Below are positions 36,049 through 44,494 of a stretch of DNA of 64,000 bases, piece by piece. Both the position numbers and the translations under genes were made by a program. The stretch is from Halorubrum vacuolatum (GTDB lineage Archaea > Halobacteriota > Halobacteria > Halobacteriales > Haloferacaceae): contig NZ_FZNQ01000007.1 in the NCBI RefSeq assembly GCF_900188065.1, positions 89,077 through 153,076 on the forward strand. Reading direction: 5' to 3'. Position 1 is the first letter of the stretch; the number at the start of each line of letters is the position of its first letter. Under the pieces are notes generated by a model. The model searched no databases and had not been told where the DNA came from. It was given only the letters and a program-made list of their open reading frames with translations.

Positions 36049-36567
36049 TCAATACACCTCGTCGGGGTCGAAGACGCGTTCGGCTCCGTCGACGGTCCCG
36101 CCGTCGATGGTCCGGTAGAAACACGAGCGGTGGCCGGTGTGACAGGCTCCGACGGCCTGATCGACGAGGTACAACAGCGTGTCGGCGTCACAGTCGATGC
36201 GGATCTCCGCTACCGCCTGTGTATGTCCCGAAGAGCCGCCCTTCCGCCAGAGTTCTCCGCGCGAGCGCGAGTAGTAGTGTGCGTACCCGGTCTCGCGGGT
36301 CCGATCCAGCGCCTCCGGCGAGACGTACGCGAGCATGAGCACCTCGCCCGTCTCCACGTCCTGTGCGATGGCCGGCACGAGACCGTCCTCGCCGAAGTCG
36401 ACGTCGACCTGGCTGTCCGCGGTGTCGACCGTGTCGTCCGTGGTGTCGACCGTATCGTCCGTGGTGTCGACCGTGTCGTCCGCGGTGTCGACCTGGCTGT
36501 CCGCGGTGTCGACCGGATCGTCCTCGACGGAAACGTTGGCTTCCGTGGCCGGGTCGGCATCGGTCAT
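36049..36567 (-). CDS. hisI: Phosphoribosyl-AMP cyclohydrolase with repetitive N-terminal extension
   Basis: The 172-residue protein ends in a canonical HisI domain (about 55-172) that opens the purine ring of phosphoribosyl-AMP in histidine synthesis. The domain shows [36 protein letters not shown], the metal ligands IDCDADTLL and [14 protein letters not shown]. Normal archaeal HisI is about 110-125 residues; the extra 54 are an acidic tail with tandem DTVDTTD repeats (about 17-52), encoded by 21-base DNA repeats. The tail is probably a disordered surface extension. No hisE domain is fused. DUF7118-like gene follows with a three-base gap. Confidence 0.93.
   Translation of the reverse strand: MTDADPATEANVSVEDDPVDTADSQVDTADDTVDTTDDTVDTTDDTVDTADSQVDVDFGEDGLVPAIAQDVETGEVLMLAYVSPEALDRTRETGYAHYYSRSRGELWRKGGSSGHTQAVAEIRIDCDADTLLYLVDQAVGACHTGHRSCFYRTIDGGTVDGAERVFDPDEVY
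36401..36526. repeat. 21-base tandem repeat in hisI
   Basis: Units beginning GTGTCGAC occur every 21 bases at 36422, 36443, 36464, 36485 and 36506, with the same pattern fading at both edges. They encode the acidic heptads of the HisI N-terminal tail. The reading frame is preserved for any copy number. Confidence 0.9.
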
Positions 36568-36609
36568 GGATCTACGGACGGACGATGACCGAATAGGCCT
36601 TTTGTCTGC

Positions 36610-37956
36610 TCAAAGGCTCCCGGCACCGATGCCGACACCGACGCCGATCGCGAACGCGACGGCGACGAGGCCCCCGGCGAGCGTGGCGAGGAAGTTCACG
36701 CCTTGATTTCCGACGCGTTCCCCCTCGATCAGCGCGCCCAGCAGGCTGTCGACGGTCATCCCGACGAATCCCGCGGCGCCCACGACACCGCCGGCGAGGG
36801 CCGGGTCGCCGAGCGGCATCGTCGTCGCGGCGAGGACGGCGACCACGGCCGTTCCGGCGATCCCAGCGAGTTCCCCCTGCCACGTGATCGCCCCGTCCGT
36901 GCCGGGTTCGACCGGGCGAAGCGTCGTGATCAGCCGCGGGCGGTCGAAGAGCCCGCCGATCTCCGAGGAGAGCGTGTCGGCGAGCGCGGTCGCGATCGCG
37001 CCGGCGAACGCGAACCCGAAAAGCACCGCGGGGATCCCGAGGTGGTCGGTCGCGGCGTAGCCGATAAGCGCGGCGAGCGCCACCGCCGAGTTCGCGAGCA
37101 CGTTCCCGGTGCCACGGGCGCCCTGATTCTCCTGTGCGACGCCGCGGTCGGCCTTCTCGTCGAACCGGTACTTCGAGGCGAGCCCGCCGATCGCATAGAA
37201 GCTGATGAGCGTGAGGAACCAGCCGACGCCGCCGAGCACGACGGTCAACAGCGCGAGCAACACCCCCGTCAACATCCCGGGGACGCTCGCGGTGCCGAGC
37301 GCGTAGGCGGCGTACCCGAGCCCGACCGTCACCGCCAGCGCGATCGCGATCTCCGGCACGGTCACCGTCGGGACCAGCGCGGTGAACGCCCACGCGATCA
37401 GCGCGGCGATGATGACGGTGATGTGGGCGTCGCGGTCGTAGACGAGCGAGCGGATGAGCGCCGCCGAGAGCGACGCGGTCGCCGCGATGAAGACGGCGAC
37501 GGGGACCCCCGCGAGGAGCGTCCCGGGCGCGGTCTGTGCGGCCACGACGAGCTGTCCGATCAGCGCGGCGAACCCCCCGACGAGGAGGTAGCCGACCACG
37601 TGTACGAACTCGCCGTCGCTGTGGCGGGCGAACAGGGCCCGTCCGAGCCGACCGAACCCGACGGCGAGCGCGGCCGCCGCGAACGCGACGTACGGGAGCG
37701 GCTCGCCGGGGATGGAGGCGAAGATGGCGAGCCCGGCGGTCGCCATGGCGAAGGCGACGACGCCGTAGAGTCGGCGATCCTTGCGGTCGCCGGGGAGCGC
37801 GAGCGTCTCGAAGATGGGGCCCTCACGGACGCCAAAAAAGAGGCCGCCGGCGACGAGCAGGAACGGCGCGGCCGCGGCGGGGCCGAGCGCCGGGGCGAAC
37901 ACGGAAAGCGCGGCGATGGCCGCGAACACGCCTGCCCGTCGAAGCCTCCGAGTCAC
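36610..37956 (-). CDS. DUF92 family membrane protein (TIGR00297 type)
   Basis: The 448-residue protein has about twelve hydrophobic segments. The C-terminal half matches DUF92: YAIGGLASKYRFDEKADRGVA, NVLANSAVALAALIGYAA, ATALADTLSSEIGGLF and VNFLATLAGGLVAV. The GVAQENQGARGTGNVLAN region is the family's most conserved part. Plant VTE6, a phytyl-phosphate kinase, belongs to this family; a polyprenyl-phosphate kinase role here is inferred. It starts with GTG at 37956, 24-32 bases after a TATA-like CCGTTAAGT (about 37980-37988), and is divergent from a cis-prenyltransferase gene, which fits an isoprenoid role. Confidence 0.85.
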   Translation of the reverse strand: MTRRLRRAGVFAAIAALSVFAPALGPAAAAPFLLVAGGLFFGVREGPIFETLALPGDRKDRRLYGVVAFAMATAGLAIFASIPGEPLPYVAFAAAALAVGFGRLGRALFARHSDGEFVHVVGYLLVGGFAALIGQLVVAAQTAPGTLLAGVPVAVFIAATASLSAALIRSLVYDRDAHITVIIAALIAWAFTALVPTVTVPEIAIALAVTVGLGYAAYALGTASVPGMLTGVLLALLTVVLGGVGWFLTLISFYAIGGLASKYRFDEKADRGVAQENQGARGTGNVLANSAVALAALIGYAATDHLGIPAVLFGFAFAGAIATALADTLSSEIGGLFDRPRLITTLRPVEPGTDGAITWQGELAGIAGTAVVAVLAATTMPLGDPALAGGVVGAAGFVGMTVDSLLGALIEGERVGNQGVNFLATLAGGLVAVAFAIGVGVGIGAGSL

Positions 37957-38092
37957 ACCACCAGATACCCCCGAGGACCACTTAACGGTCCCGACACCGC
38001 CCCGAAGCGGACCACACCGCGTCGTCCGCGGCTGTCGTCGATGCCCGGTCGGCCGCGTCGCGTTTTTATACACGAGCGCCGTCGTCCCGGGT

Positions 38093-38728
38093 GTGGGCCC
38101 GTACGACGCCTCCCTCGTCCTCCGCCATCGGCTTCACGACGGGGAACCGCCGGCACACGTCGCGCTCGTCATCACCGAGCGCGACCTCCTCACGGACGGC
38201 GCCTATGACACCCTCTCGGACGTCCTCTCGTGGACCTTCCGTTACGGTGCCGAGCGGCTGACGGTCTCCGTCTCCGTGCTCGATGAGTCGGTGATCGACA
38301 CGCTCGTCGGGGAGTTTCGGTCGCTCGATGCACCCCGGCGGATGGTGATCCGGACGCCCGCGGACGCCGGCTCCGATGACGATTCCGCCGACTCGGCACG
38401 GACCGACGCCCCGATCCGGGTGAACGTCGGTCTCGGCGGGAAAGCCGAGTTCGCCGCGGCGGTCCGTGACCTCGCGAGCGACGTCGCCGCCGGGCGGCTG
38501 GAGCCCGAGGATATCGACGAAGATCACGTCGCCGACCGGCTCGTCTTCCCCGAGGAGCCCGACCTCGTGATCAAAACCGGCGCGGAACGGCTCTCGGATT
38601 TCGCCATCTGGCAGTCGGTCTACGCGGAGCTCTACTTCACCGACGTCAACTGGCGGGACTTCCGCCGGCGCGACTACCTCCGGGCGGTTCTCGACTTCCA
38701 GGACCGCCAGCGGCGGTTCGGCCGGTGA
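38093..38728 (+). CDS. uppS: cis-Prenyltransferase (UppS family)
   Basis: The 211-residue protein belongs to the cis-isoprenyl diphosphate synthases that elongate prenyl chains for sugar-carrier lipids. Family motifs are partly present: DVLSWTFRYGAERLTVSV near residues 43-60 and the C-terminal DLVIKTGAERLSDFAIWQSVYAELYFTD (shown in parts: DLVIKTGAERLSDFAIW, YAELYFTDVNW, about 163-190). The N-terminal H-x-x-G-x-R-x-W diphosphate motif is not preserved in the usual form, and the protein is shorter than full UppS, so it is likely the small divergent haloarchaeal paralog. GTG at 38093 follows a TATA box (GTTTTTATA, 38062-38070). Confidence 0.83.
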   Translation: MGPYDASLVLRHRLHDGEPPAHVALVITERDLLTDGAYDTLSDVLSWTFRYGAERLTVSVSVLDESVIDTLVGEFRSLDAPRRMVIRTPADAGSDDDSADSARTDAPIRVNVGLGGKAEFAAAVRDLASDVAAGRLEPEDIDEDHVADRLVFPEEPDLVIKTGAERLSDFAIWQSVYAELYFTDVNWRDFRRRDYLRAVLDFQDRQRRFGR

Positions 38729-38733
38729 GCGGC

Positions 38734-39927
38734 TCACCACGCCCAAATGGGGACGAACCGGAACGTCAGATACGCGCCGATGGTCGCCAGGACGGGCACG
38801 AAGTTCTGAATGAGGATCACCCGGCCGGCCGTCGAGGGGTCGAACAGGTCCGATGCCCGCGGGATATCCTCGGCCTCCTCCTCGCCGATCGCCGGCGCGG
38901 TCTCGCCCTCCTTCTCGGCGGTCAGCGCCCCCACGGAGACGGCCGTCTCCTTCTCGCCGCGGACCGCGTCGGAGACCGTCGTGGTCCGGGTCGCCCGACC
39001 CCAGCCGAGCCCGATGATGCTCATCGTGGAGATGATCACGAGCTGGACGGGGATGCCGATCGCCGAGAGCAGCGTGGTGATCGTCGCGGAGATGGTCATC
39101 ACCACGACCGCCGCCGTCAGCGGGAGGTTCGTGATCTCGTTGCCCATCGTTTCGAGGGTTCGCCGGGCGATGGTGAACGCGCCGATGGTGACGGCGACGC
39201 CGGCGATGATGACGCCCCACTCCATGTTCGAGAAGGTGGCGAGGACGCCGTCTTCGAACTCGAGGGCGCGGCTGCCGACCAGTGGCGCGACGGCGTTTGC
39301 CACGTTGCTCGCGCCCGAACTGAACGCCATGTAACAGCCGATCGCGACGACGATCAGCGAGCCCGTGATCTCGCGCCGGCCGGTGCCCTCGGCGGCATGG
39401 ATCCGGGGGATCCGCGAGCTTCGGTCCACGACCCAGAGGTCGGTTTTCCGCCTGCTGATGGCGACCCACGCGTTGATCCGTGTATAGAAGTACCGGCCGA
39501 TGACGCCGCTGAACCAGAAGGCGACCACCGGGGCGACGATCCACCACGAGACGACCTCGCCCATCGTCGCCCAGTTGAGCGTCCCCGTCGCCAAGCCGAG
39601 CCCCGCGATCGCCCCGACAGCCGTCATCGACGTCGAGGCGGGCACGCCGAAGACGTTCCCGATGAACAGCGCCAACCCGATGAAAAAGAGGATGGCGATC
39701 CCGGTTTCAAGCGTCAGGATCCCCTCCTCCTGGATGATCCCTTCGCCCAACGTCTCGACGACGGCCGGGCCGATGAGCCAGCCGCCGATAAAGAAGAAGA
39801 TCGACATCAATGCGGCCGCCCCGAGTTTGGAGACGACCTTCGCGCCGACGGCCGGGCCGAACGCCACCCCGGTGGTCGCCCCGCCGATGTTGTAGCCGAC
39901 GAACATCGCGACGAGCACGCCGGCCAC
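38734..39927 (-). CDS. pitA: PiT-family inorganic phosphate transporter
   Basis: The 397-residue membrane protein has the PiT duplicated signature: GYNIGGATTGVAFGPAVGAK near the N-terminus and FSSGASNVANAVAPLVGS in the second half, with about ten hydrophobic segments. A hydrophilic acidic loop (EKETAVSVGALTAEKEGE) lies before the last helices. It should import phosphate with a cation. The start is unclear: GTG at 39927 gives VAGVLVAMF, but the frame upstream continues as GTC GAA CTC CTC TTA to an ATA at 39945, matching the usual VELLLVAG N-terminus. A small membrane protein gene lies just upstream. Confidence 0.9.
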   Translation of the reverse strand: MAGVLVAMFVGYNIGGATTGVAFGPAVGAKVVSKLGAAALMSIFFFIGGWLIGPAVVETLGEGIIQEEGILTLETGIAILFFIGLALFIGNVFGVPASTSMTAVGAIAGLGLATGTLNWATMGEVVSWWIVAPVVAFWFSGVIGRYFYTRINAWVAISRRKTDLWVVDRSSRIPRIHAAEGTGRREITGSLIVVAIGCYMAFSSGASNVANAVAPLVGSRALEFEDGVLATFSNMEWGVIIAGVAVTIGAFTIARRTLETMGNEITNLPLTAAVVVMTISATITTLLSAIGIPVQLVIISTMSIIGLGWGRATRTTTVSDAVRGEKETAVSVGALTAEKEGETAPAIGEEEAEDIPRASDLFDPSTAGRVILIQNFVPVLATIGAYLTFRFVPIWAW

Positions 39928-40017
39928 TAAGAGGAGTTCGACTATCTACCCGTAAGACGACCACCGCACGGATTAAACTGTGTGATATCGCCGTCGGCCG
40001 AGCCGACCCCGGTTGCG

Positions 40018-40191
40018 TCACTCCTCTGCGTTCTCGTAGGCCTCGCCGGTCGTCTCCACGAGCCGGCCGATCGGGAGGTTGATTCCGAGGTGCTGCCGAA
40101 CGAACACCGCCACCGGGAACAACGAGATCCCGACGGCGACGGCCGCCTGATGGAGCCCGAACAGGGCCGCCGTACGGATACGGTCGAACAT
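40018..40191 (-). CDS. Small membrane-type protein upstream of the phosphate transporter
   Basis: A 57-residue protein, MFDRIRTAALFGLHQAAVAVG at the start, with one hydrophobic segment (about 8-29, LFGLHQAAVAVGISLFPVAVF) and an acidic C-terminus ending ENAEE. A clear TATA box (GTTTATATAC, about 40218-40227) lies about 28 bases before the ATG at 40191, supporting a real gene. It is followed by the PiT transporter gene after 73 bases, so it may be transcribed with it and act as a partner or regulator. No family was recognised. Confidence 0.72.
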   Translation of the reverse strand: MFDRIRTAALFGLHQAAVAVGISLFPVAVFVRQHLGINLPIGRLVETTGEAYENAEE

Positions 40192-40459
40192 TGGTCTTCA
40201 CTCGGGGCAGGGCCAAGCACGTATATAAACTTTCTGTGCTCGGATTTTCGATGACCTCGCCGCGGTCATGCGATCTTCGGTCGTTGTTTATTGATCATGA
40301 AATGAATTCCCGGCGTGCCGGTGCGAGGCGTATTACCGCCTCGGTGGATCGGACACTTGCTCATAAGTTATGGAGATACTCGTGAGCCCGTGCGCATACG
40401 ATCGGCCGGGTGGCGGGGACGGATGGCGGCGGCGCTTTCGAGCCCCCATGTCGGCCGGT

Positions 40460-42103
40460 TCAGTCGTGTCGGAAACAGCGGGTGCCGGTGAACACCATCG
40501 CCATGTCGTGTTCGTCGGCGGCGGCGATCACGTCCTCGTCGTTGACCGAACCGCCGGGCTGGATCACCGCCGCGACCCCCGCCTCGGCAGCCTCCTCGAT
40601 CGCGTCCGGGAACGGGAAGAACGCGTCGGAGGCCATCACGGCCCCCGCGGCGGATTTGCCCTCCGCGTCCCGCTCCGCTTTCATCGTCGCGAGCGTGACG
40701 GCGTCGACCCGCGAGACCTGTCCCATGCCGATGCCGACCGTCTCCGTGCCGGCCGCCAGGCAGATCCCGTTCGATTTCACGTGCTTGAGCGTCCGCCAGG
40801 CGAAAAGCGCCGTCTCGACCTCCTCGTCGGTCGGCGTGCGCTCGGAGACCACCTCGAGGTCGTCGGCGGTCAGCACGGACCGGTCACGCTCCTGGATGAG
40901 CCGTCCCCCGACGATCGGCTTTTCCATGTACCGCTCGCGGAGCCGGGGGTTCCCGTCGTCACCGTCCGTTTCGATGTCGTCATCCTCCACGGCGCCGGCC
41001 CCGTTGCCCGCGAGCGGCCCGACGTCGAGCACGCGGGGGGTCGACCGTCCACGGAGCACATCGAGCGCGCTCTCGGTGTAGCCCGGCGCGATCACGACCT
41101 CTTTAAACGAGTCGACGATCGCCTCGGCGGTGTCGGCATCACAGGGCCGGTTGAGCGCGACGATCCCGCCGAACGCCGACTTCGCGTCCGTCCGCAGGGC
41201 GGCGTCGTAGGCGTCCGCGAGTTCGCCTGCGGTCGCACACCCGGCCGGGTTCGCGTGCTTGATCACCGCCGCGGCCGGCTCGTCGAACTCCTTGATGAGG
41301 TCGAGGGCGGCGGCCGCGTCGTTGTAGTTGTTGTACCCCATCCCTTTCGCCCCGGGGTTTCGCTGCTCCGCGGCGACGACGTTCGCCTCCTCACAGCTCT
41401 CGTTGGCATAGAGCGCGGCCGCCTGATGGGGGTTCTCGCCGTACCGCAGCGACGCCTCGAGGTCCTGCGACTGGAAACGCCGCTCGGGGAACGCCCCGCC
41501 CGTGTCGCCGTCGACCGTGATGGTTTCGGCGGCCATGTCGACGGTCACCCGGTCCTCGGCGAACCAGCGGACGGCCCGGGGATACGCCGTGAACTCCGCC
41601 GTCTGAAGCACCCGTCGTTTGAGCGACTCGGCGTCGTCGTCCCCGTAGACGGGGACTGGTTCCTGGGTAACGATCGGGCCCGAATCGACCGCCTCGGTGA
41701 CGACGTGGACCGTACAGCCCGTGGTCCGGACGCCGGCGTCGAGGACCTGCTCGTGCGCGTCCGCCCCCGGAAACGACGGCAACAGCGAGGGATGGACGTT
41801 GAGCGTCGTCGGTGCGGCATCGAGGAACGTCTCCGTGAGCACCCGCATGTAGCCGTCGAGACAGACGATGTCGAAATCGTATCCGGCGAGCCGGTCGAGG
41901 ATCCGGCGCTCGTGGGCGGCCCGCGACTCGCCCTCCTCGCGGACGACGACCTCCGTCGGGATCCGCCGCTCCGCGCCGGCTTCGAGCACCGGCGCGCCCT
42001 CACGGTTCGTGACGATGACCGAGAGTTCCGCGCCGCCCGGCGCGAGGTCGTCGATGTGTAACAGGTTTCGCCCCCGGTTGCTGGCTAGGCCGGCGATCTT
42101 CAT
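40460..42103 (-). CDS. purNH: Fused GAR transformylase and AICAR transformylase
   Basis: The 547-residue protein joins two purine enzymes. Residues 1-190 match PurN: KIAGLASNRGRNLLHIDDL, the catalytic NVHPSLLPSFPGADAHEQ with its Asn-His pair, and GCTVHVVTEAVDSGPIV. From about 210 it is the AICAR transformylase half of PurH: LRYGENPHQAAALY, IKHANPAGCA with the catalytic Lys-His and SAFGGIVALNR. The IMP cyclohydrolase half of bacterial PurH is missing; PurO at 14636 supplies it. The ATG at 42103 has a TATA-like GGATATACTTCG (about 42126-42137) just upstream. It is divergent from purB. Confidence 0.95.
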   Translation of the reverse strand: MKIAGLASNRGRNLLHIDDLAPGGAELSVIVTNREGAPVLEAGAERRIPTEVVVREEGESRAAHERRILDRLAGYDFDIVCLDGYMRVLTETFLDAAPTTLNVHPSLLPSFPGADAHEQVLDAGVRTTGCTVHVVTEAVDSGPIVTQEPVPVYGDDDAESLKRRVLQTAEFTAYPRAVRWFAEDRVTVDMAAETITVDGDTGGAFPERRFQSQDLEASLRYGENPHQAAALYANESCEEANVVAAEQRNPGAKGMGYNNYNDAAAALDLIKEFDEPAAAVIKHANPAGCATAGELADAYDAALRTDAKSAFGGIVALNRPCDADTAEAIVDSFKEVVIAPGYTESALDVLRGRSTPRVLDVGPLAGNGAGAVEDDDIETDGDDGNPRLRERYMEKPIVGGRLIQERDRSVLTADDLEVVSERTPTDEEVETALFAWRTLKHVKSNGICLAAGTETVGIGMGQVSRVDAVTLATMKAERDAEGKSAAGAVMASDAFFPFPDAIEEAAEAGVAAVIQPGGSVNDEDVIAAADEHDMAMVFTGTRCFRHD

Positions 42104-42279
42104 ATCGGAAGGCTCCGGGCGGCGAAGTATATCCATTGCGGTCCGGTCCATTCACGACCCGTTCACGATCCATGGATGCGGATACAACGGCCCCTCAAAC
42201 ACGCCCTTTTCCGGCCGAATATCCACATCTGTGTGCCCGCATCGATGTGCTTTTGAGGACCGCGGCGGCACTCACCGCC

Positions 42280-43794
42280 ATGACTGACGACGCACGGGAC
42301 CGCGGAGACGACGGCTCCACTGCGGCGACCGGTTCCGTCGGCACCGACGGGTTCGACCACACCGGCCCCATCGACGGCCTTGATCGCGCCGATCCGCTCG
42401 CGGCGGTTTCGCCGCTCGACGGCCGCTACGCCTCTCGCACCGCGCCGCTGTCGCCGTACGTGAGCGAGGGGGCGTTGATGCGCGCCCGGACGCGCGTGGA
42501 GGTCGAGTACCTGATCGCCCTCGCGGCCCTCGACGCGACGCCCATCACCGTCGACGACGAGCTGGCCGCGGCACTCCGGGCGCTCTATACCGACTTTTCG
42601 GCGGCCGATGCCCGGCTGATCAAGCGGCTGGAGGTCGAGGGTGCGGCCGGTTACGCCGCGACCAACCACGACGTGAAGGCGGTCGAGTACTTCCTCCGGG
42701 TTCGCTTGGAGGGGTTGGCGGAGGCGGACGTCATCGACGACGCGGCCGTCTACTTCCCGTGGATCCATTTCGGGTTGACGAGCGAGGACGTGAACAACCT
42801 CGCGCATCGGCTGCTCGTGAAGCCGGCGGTGACGACCGTGCTCGTTCCAGCGATCCGCGAGGTGCGCGACGCCCTTGTCGAGCTCGCTCACGACCACCGA
42901 GCGACCCCCATGCTCGCGCGAACCCACGGCCAGCCGGCGACGCCGACGACGTTCGGCAAGGAGATGGCGGTCTACGCCGCGCGGCTCGGGCGGGCGCTCG
43001 GCCGGGTCGACGCCGCCGTCGACGGGATCGCCGGGAAGCTCGCGGGGGCATCCGGCACGTACGCCGCCCACACGGCCGCGTATCCCGACGTGGACTGGCG
43101 GGCGTTTTCCGCCGCCTTCGTCGCGGACCTCGGCTTCGAACACACGCCGCTCGCGACGCAGGTGAACCCGTGTGACGACCTCGCGACGCTGTTCGACGCG
43201 CTGCGCGGCGTCAACGACGTGCTCCTCGATCTCGACGTCGACGCGTGGCTCTACGTCTCCGATCGCTACCTCGGCCAGCGGGCCGTCGAGGGGGAGACGG
43301 GCTCCTCGACGATGCCGCACAAGGTGAACCCGATCGACTTCGAGAACAGCGAGGGGAACCTCTCGAAGGCGAACGCGGACCTCGTCTTCCTCGCCGACTA
43401 CGTCACCTCCTCGCGGCTCCAGCGCGACCTCTCCGATTCGACGGTCAAACGGAACATCGGCGCGGCGTTCGCGCACTGTCTCATCGGCTACCTGAAGGTC
43501 GCGGACGGCCTCTCGAAGGTCGTTCCGAACGAGGCGGTCATGCGCGAGGAGCTGCAGGCGACCCCCGAGGTGATCGGCGAGGCGGTCCAGACGATCCTCA
43601 GACGCGAGGGCGACGTGGAGGCCTACGAGCGGGTGAAGGCGTTGAGCCGCGGTCGCGACGTCGACCTCGATGACTTCCGCGCGCTCTTTGCGGAGCTCGA
43701 CGTCGACGAATCGGTCCGCGAGGAGCTGGTCGCGCTCACGCCGGAGGGGTACGTCGGCGTCGCCGCCGATCTGGTGGACGAGTTGGACGAGTAG
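42280..43794 (+). CDS. purB: Adenylosuccinate lyase
   Basis: The 504-residue fumarase/aspartase-superfamily enzyme cleaves SAICAR and adenylosuccinate. Characteristic segments are AVSPLDGRYASRTAPLSPYVSE (the typical PurB start, about 41-62), HFGLTSEDVNNLA (residues about 165-177), ARTHGQPATPTTFGKE (about 212-227) and the family signature GSSTMPHKVNPIDFENSEGN (about 343-362). The first 38 residues are an acidic, variable extension. ATG at 42280 is chosen; a TATA-like GTGCTTTTGAGG lies 24-33 bases before it. Its divergent neighbour purNH and the shared intergenic promoter zone suggest common control. Confidence 0.95.
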   Translation: MTDDARDRGDDGSTAATGSVGTDGFDHTGPIDGLDRADPLAAVSPLDGRYASRTAPLSPYVSEGALMRARTRVEVEYLIALAALDATPITVDDELAAALRALYTDFSAADARLIKRLEVEGAAGYAATNHDVKAVEYFLRVRLEGLAEADVIDDAAVYFPWIHFGLTSEDVNNLAHRLLVKPAVTTVLVPAIREVRDALVELAHDHRATPMLARTHGQPATPTTFGKEMAVYAARLGRALGRVDAAVDGIAGKLAGASGTYAAHTAAYPDVDWRAFSAAFVADLGFEHTPLATQVNPCDDLATLFDALRGVNDVLLDLDVDAWLYVSDRYLGQRAVEGETGSSTMPHKVNPIDFENSEGNLSKANADLVFLADYVTSSRLQRDLSDSTVKRNIGAAFAHCLIGYLKVADGLSKVVPNEAVMREELQATPEVIGEAVQTILRREGDVEAYERVKALSRGRDVDLDDFRALFAELDVDESVREELVALTPEGYVGVAADLVDELDE

Positions 43795-43964
43795 GGGGCT
43801 CGCACGTCGTTGGCGCCGATTTGTATATATCCGGGGATCTTCCATCGCGGGTGAACGGGATCGCTTCCGTGGACCGTGCTGTGCTTCCGTCGGTAGCGAG
43901 GGGGCCCCTTACGATGCCGGCGTGTAGGCGCGGTTTTAATATAGCCCCGCCTGAGCGCTCGATC

Positions 43965-44396
43965 ATGTACCACGTCCTACTGCCGCTCGACGGGGATGAG
44001 GATCGGGCGCTGGCACAAGCGAAGTACGTCACCGCTCAGCCGGGGGCGGCCGAGGAGATCGAGGCGATCCTTCTATTCGTCTTTACCGGCGGGGAGGAGG
44101 ACACCGTCCCGCAGGAGCTCAGCCAGTTTAAATCGGCAACTCGGGTTGGATCCGTTCGGCGGGCAACCGAGCACCTCGAGCAGGCCGGGGTCGACGTGAC
44201 GGTCACCGACGGGAGCGGTGAGGCCGCCGACGACATCATCGCGACGGCCCAGAAACACGATGTCGACGAGATCGTCATGGGTGGACGGAAACGGTCGCCC
44301 GCCGGCAAGGCGATATTCGGAAGCGTCACCCAGTCGGTCATCCGCTCGACCGATCTTCCGGTGGTCGTCACCGGGAGCGGGACCCGCGCTCGCTAG
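43965..44396 (+). CDS. Universal stress protein (UspA family)
   Basis: The 143-residue protein is a single Usp domain: MYHVLLPLDGDEDRALAQA at the N-terminus and the ATP-binding-type loop GGRKRSPAGKAIFGSVTQSVI (about 106-126), with the G-x2-G-x9-G pattern. Such proteins form dimers and respond to stress; the archaeal roles are mostly unknown. A strong TATA box (GGTTTTAATATAG, 43932-43944) lies about 27 bases before the ATG at 43965, so it is probably leaderless and well expressed. It stands alone. Confidence 0.88.
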   Translation: MYHVLLPLDGDEDRALAQAKYVTAQPGAAEEIEAILLFVFTGGEEDTVPQELSQFKSATRVGSVRRATEHLEQAGVDVTVTDGSGEAADDIIATAQKHDVDEIVMGGRKRSPAGKAIFGSVTQSVIRSTDLPVVVTGSGTRAR

Positions 44397-44494
44397 CCTG
44401 GACGCGCACCGGTTTTTTTCCGACGCGGCCACACCGCCAGCCCCGGGCAGCTGTCGGCACCGGTATTTAGGGTGTCGCCGTCGAACGCCGATAT

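Noticed and set aside
40370..42061. 563-codon frame antisense to purNH, and similar long frames opposite purB (42163-43845), folCP (59531-61624) and DUF92 (36703-38208)
   Set aside because: All overlap well-identified genes completely and show biased, motif-free composition.
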